DNA from: Streptomyces tsukubensis
GTDB lineage: Bacteria > Actinomycetota > Actinomycetes > Streptomycetales > Streptomycetaceae
Assembly: GCF_009296025.1 (NCBI RefSeq)
Contig: NZ_CP045178.1
Span: 7,564,001 to 7,628,000, forward strand
DNA length: 64,000 nucleotides
Direction: 5' to 3'
The first letter of the stretch is position 1. Each line of letters starts with the position of its first letter. The notes under the pieces are model-generated. The model did no database searches and was not told the DNA's origin. It saw only the letters and a program-made list of their open reading frames with translations. Below, piece by piece: positions 61,695 through 64,000 of this stretch. The translations under genes were made by a program, and so were the position numbers.

Positions 61695-62900
61695 GTGACC
61701 GCCACCGCCGTGCTGCTCGCGCTCTGTCCGCTGCTGCTCGCGGGCGGATTCCTGCTGGGCAGGCGCACCGCGCACCCCGTGGGGCGCTCCGACATCGGCA
61801 CCCCCGTCGAGCGGGCCACCTTCGAGACGCTGCACACCGCCTCCCTCGCCGCTCCGCCGCTGCGGGCCGGGCTCACCGAGGACAGTGCCCGCAGGTCACT
61901 GCGGGGGCTGCGTTCCCTGCTCGGTACGGACGCCCTGTGCCTGACCGACCGTACGGGGGTACTCGCCTGGGACGGCAGCGCGGAACACCACGGCGACCAC
62001 GTCATGGAGTGCCTCGCGGGGCTGCTCGACACGGGCAGGAGCGCCGCGTTCGGCTGCGGCTGCGGTGATGTCGACTGCTCCTCGCGCTGGGCCGTGGCCG
62101 CCCCCGTCGTGGTCGACCACCGGGTGCTCGGCGCCCTGGTGGCCTACGCCCCGCGCGAGTCGGCCGTGCTGGCGAGGGCCACCGACGAGGTGGCGCGCTG
62201 GGCCTCCGTACAGGTGGAACTGGCCGAACTCGACCGGTCGAGGACGCGGCTCGTCGAGGCCGAGATCAGAGCCCTCCGGGCGCAGATCTCGCCCCATTTC
62301 ATCTTCAACTCGCTCGCCGCCATCGCGTCCTTCGTGCGCACCGATCCCGAACGGGCCCGTGAACTCCTTCTGGAGTTCGCCGACTTCACCCGCTACTCGT
62401 TCCGCAGGCACGGGGAGTTCACCACGCTCGCGGAGGAGTTGCACTCCATCGACCAGTATCTGGCGCTGGTGCGCGCCCGGTTCGGAGACCGTCTCTCCGT
62501 GACCCTTCAGATAGCCCCGGAGGTGCTGCCGGTGGCGCTGCCGTTCCTGTGTCTCCAGCCGCTGGTCGAGAACGCCGTCAAACACGGCCTCGAAGGCGCG
62601 GTCACCCGTAGCCGTATCACCATCGGAGCGCGCGACGACGGCGCGGAGGCCGAGGTCGTCATCGAGGACGACGGGGTCGGTATGGAGCCCGAGCGGCTGC
62701 GGGGCATCCTGCGCGGCGAGGGCGGCCCTTCTTCCGGCATCGGCCTCTCCAACGTCGACGAGCGGCTGCGGCAGGTGTTCGGCGACGACCACGGCCTCGT
62801 GATCGAGACCGGCAGGGGCGCCGGGACGCGCATCACCGTACGCATCCCCAAGTACCGGGCGGGGGTGCACTCGACGCCCCACGGTGGCGGCCTCGCCTGA
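61695..62900 (+). CDS. LytS-type sensor histidine kinase with a Cys-rich sensor motif
   Basis: A 401-residue kinase. One N-terminal membrane helix (TAVLLALCPLLLAGGFLLG), a GAF-like sensor (about 55-180) containing FGCGCGDVDC (Cys 121, 123 and 128), then the His_kinase domain with phospho-acceptor His 201 in ISPHFIFNSL, and an ATPase domain (PLVENAVKHG, EDDGVG, GIGLSNVDERL). GTG 61695 follows GGAAAGGACC. The gene is 56 bp downstream of the symporter and presumably pairs with the LytTR regulator at 58537. The sensed signal is unknown; the Cys cluster suggests redox or metal. Confidence 0.94.
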   Translation: MTATAVLLALCPLLLAGGFLLGRRTAHPVGRSDIGTPVERATFETLHTASLAAPPLRAGLTEDSARRSLRGLRSLLGTDALCLTDRTGVLAWDGSAEHHGDHVMECLAGLLDTGRSAAFGCGCGDVDCSSRWAVAAPVVVDHRVLGALVAYAPRESAVLARATDEVARWASVQVELAELDRSRTRLVEAEIRALRAQISPHFIFNSLAAIASFVRTDPERARELLLEFADFTRYSFRRHGEFTTLAEELHSIDQYLALVRARFGDRLSVTLQIAPEVLPVALPFLCLQPLVENAVKHGLEGAVTRSRITIGARDDGAEAEVVIEDDGVGMEPERLRGILRGEGGPSSGIGLSNVDERLRQVFGDDHGLVIETGRGAGTRITVRIPKYRAGVHSTPHGGGLA

Positions 62901-62965
62901 GCGTGGCGCTCCGCCCCGCCCTGGTTCGGGGCCGGGGCTCCTCCCGCGCCTTCGGCTTCAGACGG

Positions 62966-63065
62966 AACCGCCAACTGTCGGTCCGATCCGCCCGGTGTCG
63001 GGCCGAACCACAAGGTGTCGGACAGAACCGCCCGGTGTCGGACGGATCCACCCGTTGTCAGAACA
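62966..63065. repeat. Five degenerate 20-bp tandem repeats
   Basis: Five head-to-tail 20-bp units with consensus near AACCGCCCGGTGTCGGACAG, starting at 62966, 62986, 63006, 63026 and 63046. They fill the gap between the kinase and the convergent small gene; the last unit overlaps that gene's 3' end (63058). Confidence 0.85.
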
Positions 63066-63555
63066 GGTGGATGGCGAGATGCCCGAGCGGAAGTCCGAGC
63101 TGCCAGGCGGGGATCCACGCCTGGGGTCCGTCCTCGTCGCCGGGTACAGGTCCGCCTCCCGGTACGGCGTCCAGGTCGGGCGCGAGCAGTTCCGTCTCCT
63201 CCAGCCACCGCCAGGCGTCCCTCGCCAGCCTCAGGTCGGGACCGGGGCCGTCCGGCTCCTCCAGCGCGAGCAGGGCGAGCCGTTCGCCGACCCAGTCCTG
63301 CCACGGCTGGTCGTACGCGGTCAGGGAGAGCCAGGTCTCCAACTGGGTGATCACCTTGATGCCGGCCAGTTCGCCCTCGGTGTCGGAGAGGAAGACCGTC
63401 AGGGCGAGGGCGTCGCGGCCCGCCCGGAACTCCACGGAAGTGGGCGGCATCAGATCGCCGGTACGCAGCAGCTCGTCCGCGATGTATTCGGCGTACAGCC
63501 AGGCCATCGGTACCGTGAGCTCACCTCCGGCCCCGGGCCTGCGTTCGTCTGGCAT
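63058..63555 (-). CDS. Hypothetical protein
   Basis: A 165-residue acidic, soluble protein (many Glu/Asp, three or more Trp) with no signal peptide or membrane helix: WLYAEYIADELLRTGDLMPP, ALTVFLSDTEGELAG, RLARDAWRWLEETELLAPD. I do not recognise a family. The ATG at 63555 is taken; an internal Met at MAWLYAEY (residue 17) is also possible. Codon use is normal for the genome. The 3' end is inside the last 20-bp repeat, so the C-terminal residues (LGHLAIHLF) are partly repeat-derived. Confidence 0.7.
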   Translation of the reverse strand: MPDERRPGAGGELTVPMAWLYAEYIADELLRTGDLMPPTSVEFRAGRDALALTVFLSDTEGELAGIKVITQLETWLSLTAYDQPWQDWVGERLALLALEEPDGPGPDLRLARDAWRWLEETELLAPDLDAVPGGGPVPGDEDGPQAWIPAWQLGLPLGHLAIHLF

Positions 63556-63705
63556 GGCGTCCCGCCTTCCTCCGGTTGCTGCGCGTCACTGGCCCCCGGC
63601 CCTCCACTCGGGCGTCAGGGCTCCCGGATGTGATGGAGAACAGCCGATTACCTCAAGGGACCCTTCAGCAAGGGGCTTTACGGAGGCTTGACCCAGTGTC
63701 CGGTT

Positions 63706-64000
63706 TCAGTGGGCTTCGGAGGCGTATCCCGGCAGAATCCTGCGGAGGGCGCGCAGTGCGTAGTATGCGCGGGATTTCACCGTACCCGGCGGAACCCCCA
63801 GCGCTTCAGCCGCTTCCGCCACACTCGCCCCGCGGAAATACACCTGGAGCAGTACGGCCCGGTGTTCGGGGCTCAGCGCCTTCACGGCCTCCCTGACGTC
63901 CAGCGCCGCGGCCGAGCGGTCCGCGTGGTCGGCGTGGACCCCCGCGCTCTCCAGGGGCACGTCCCCGACCTCGACGGGGCGGGCCAGCCTGGCCCGTCTG
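63706..64000 (-). CDS. ECF-type RNA polymerase sigma factor, partial
   Basis: The gene runs out of the window on the right, so the N-terminal region 2 is not visible. The visible 98 residues hold region 4: DVREAVKALSPEHRAVLLQVYFRGASVAEAAEALGVPPGTVKSRAYYALRALRRIL, the helix-turn-helix that reads the -35 element. The sequence just before it (VEVGDVPLESAGVHADHADRSAAALD) is a linker. Ends SEAH at 63706. An anti-sigma gene would be expected downstream, but the small protein at 63058 does not look like one. Confidence 0.9.
   Translation of the reverse strand, partial: RRARLARPVEVGDVPLESAGVHADHADRSAAALDVREAVKALSPEHRAVLLQVYFRGASVAEAAEALGVPPGTVKSRAYYALRALRRILPGYASEAH

Overview
The window is high-GC DNA (very strong G/C bias at third codon positions, GTG and TTG starts after GGAGG-type ribosome sites, ATGA/GTGA stop-start overlaps) with gene families typical of Streptomyces or a close actinomycete. 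No rRNA, tRNA, CRISPR array, phage or intact transposase gene was seen.

Layout. (1) 1-7320: right part of a nonribosomal peptide cluster: an NRPS open at the left edge (A-PCP-C, adenylation code read as DFWSVGMVHK, probably Thr), MbtH protein, MFS exporter, methyltransferase, type II thioesterase and P450. (2) 7472-14587: CE7 esterase, a secreted RPF/LysM/M23 wall hydrolase, a DMT transporter, and the glycogen genes glgA and glgC. (3) 14648-26714: a four-gene ABC sugar importer of YtfQRT-YjfF (galactofuranose) layout, a LacI regulator, a PA14-GH2 secreted glycosidase and a large Tat-exported CBM32 protein. Related CAACG(A/T)TG sites precede three of these transcription units. (4) 27056-35773 and 41568-48624: two loci that together encode a complete non-phosphorylative L-fucose-type route (aldose dehydrogenase, lactonase, fuconate dehydratase, SDR dehydrogenase, FAH-family diketo-acid hydrolase, mutarotase), each with its own transporter and FCD-type GntR regulator. 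Between them lie an atypical zinc-ribbon SDR, a 57-residue peptide gene and a GH38 alpha-mannosidase. Regions 3 and 4 together look like a glycan-utilisation island for galactose, mannose and fucose sugars, such as fungal wall glycans or glycoproteins. (5) 48990-64000: DUF6777-like lipoprotein, SpoIIE-type phosphatase, arsR-acr3, an orphan ABC system, an Fpg/Nei glycosylase, a LytS/LytT-type two-component system around a DUF485-SSS symporter pair, a small unknown protein and an ECF sigma factor cut by the right edge.

Most notable structure outside genes: a 162-bp palindromic element present twice (31214-31375 and 59299-59460), with 19-bp terminal inverted repeats and 3-bp TNA target duplications, one copy inserted exactly at a stop codon; a 527-bp block with 4 mismatches shared by two otherwise diverged SDR genes (32134-32660 and 48088-48614), suggesting gene conversion; several palindromic operator candidates; and three short tandem-repeat tracts. 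Gene remnants are seen at 27056-27406 (MFS transporter) and 57203-57355 (flavoprotein).
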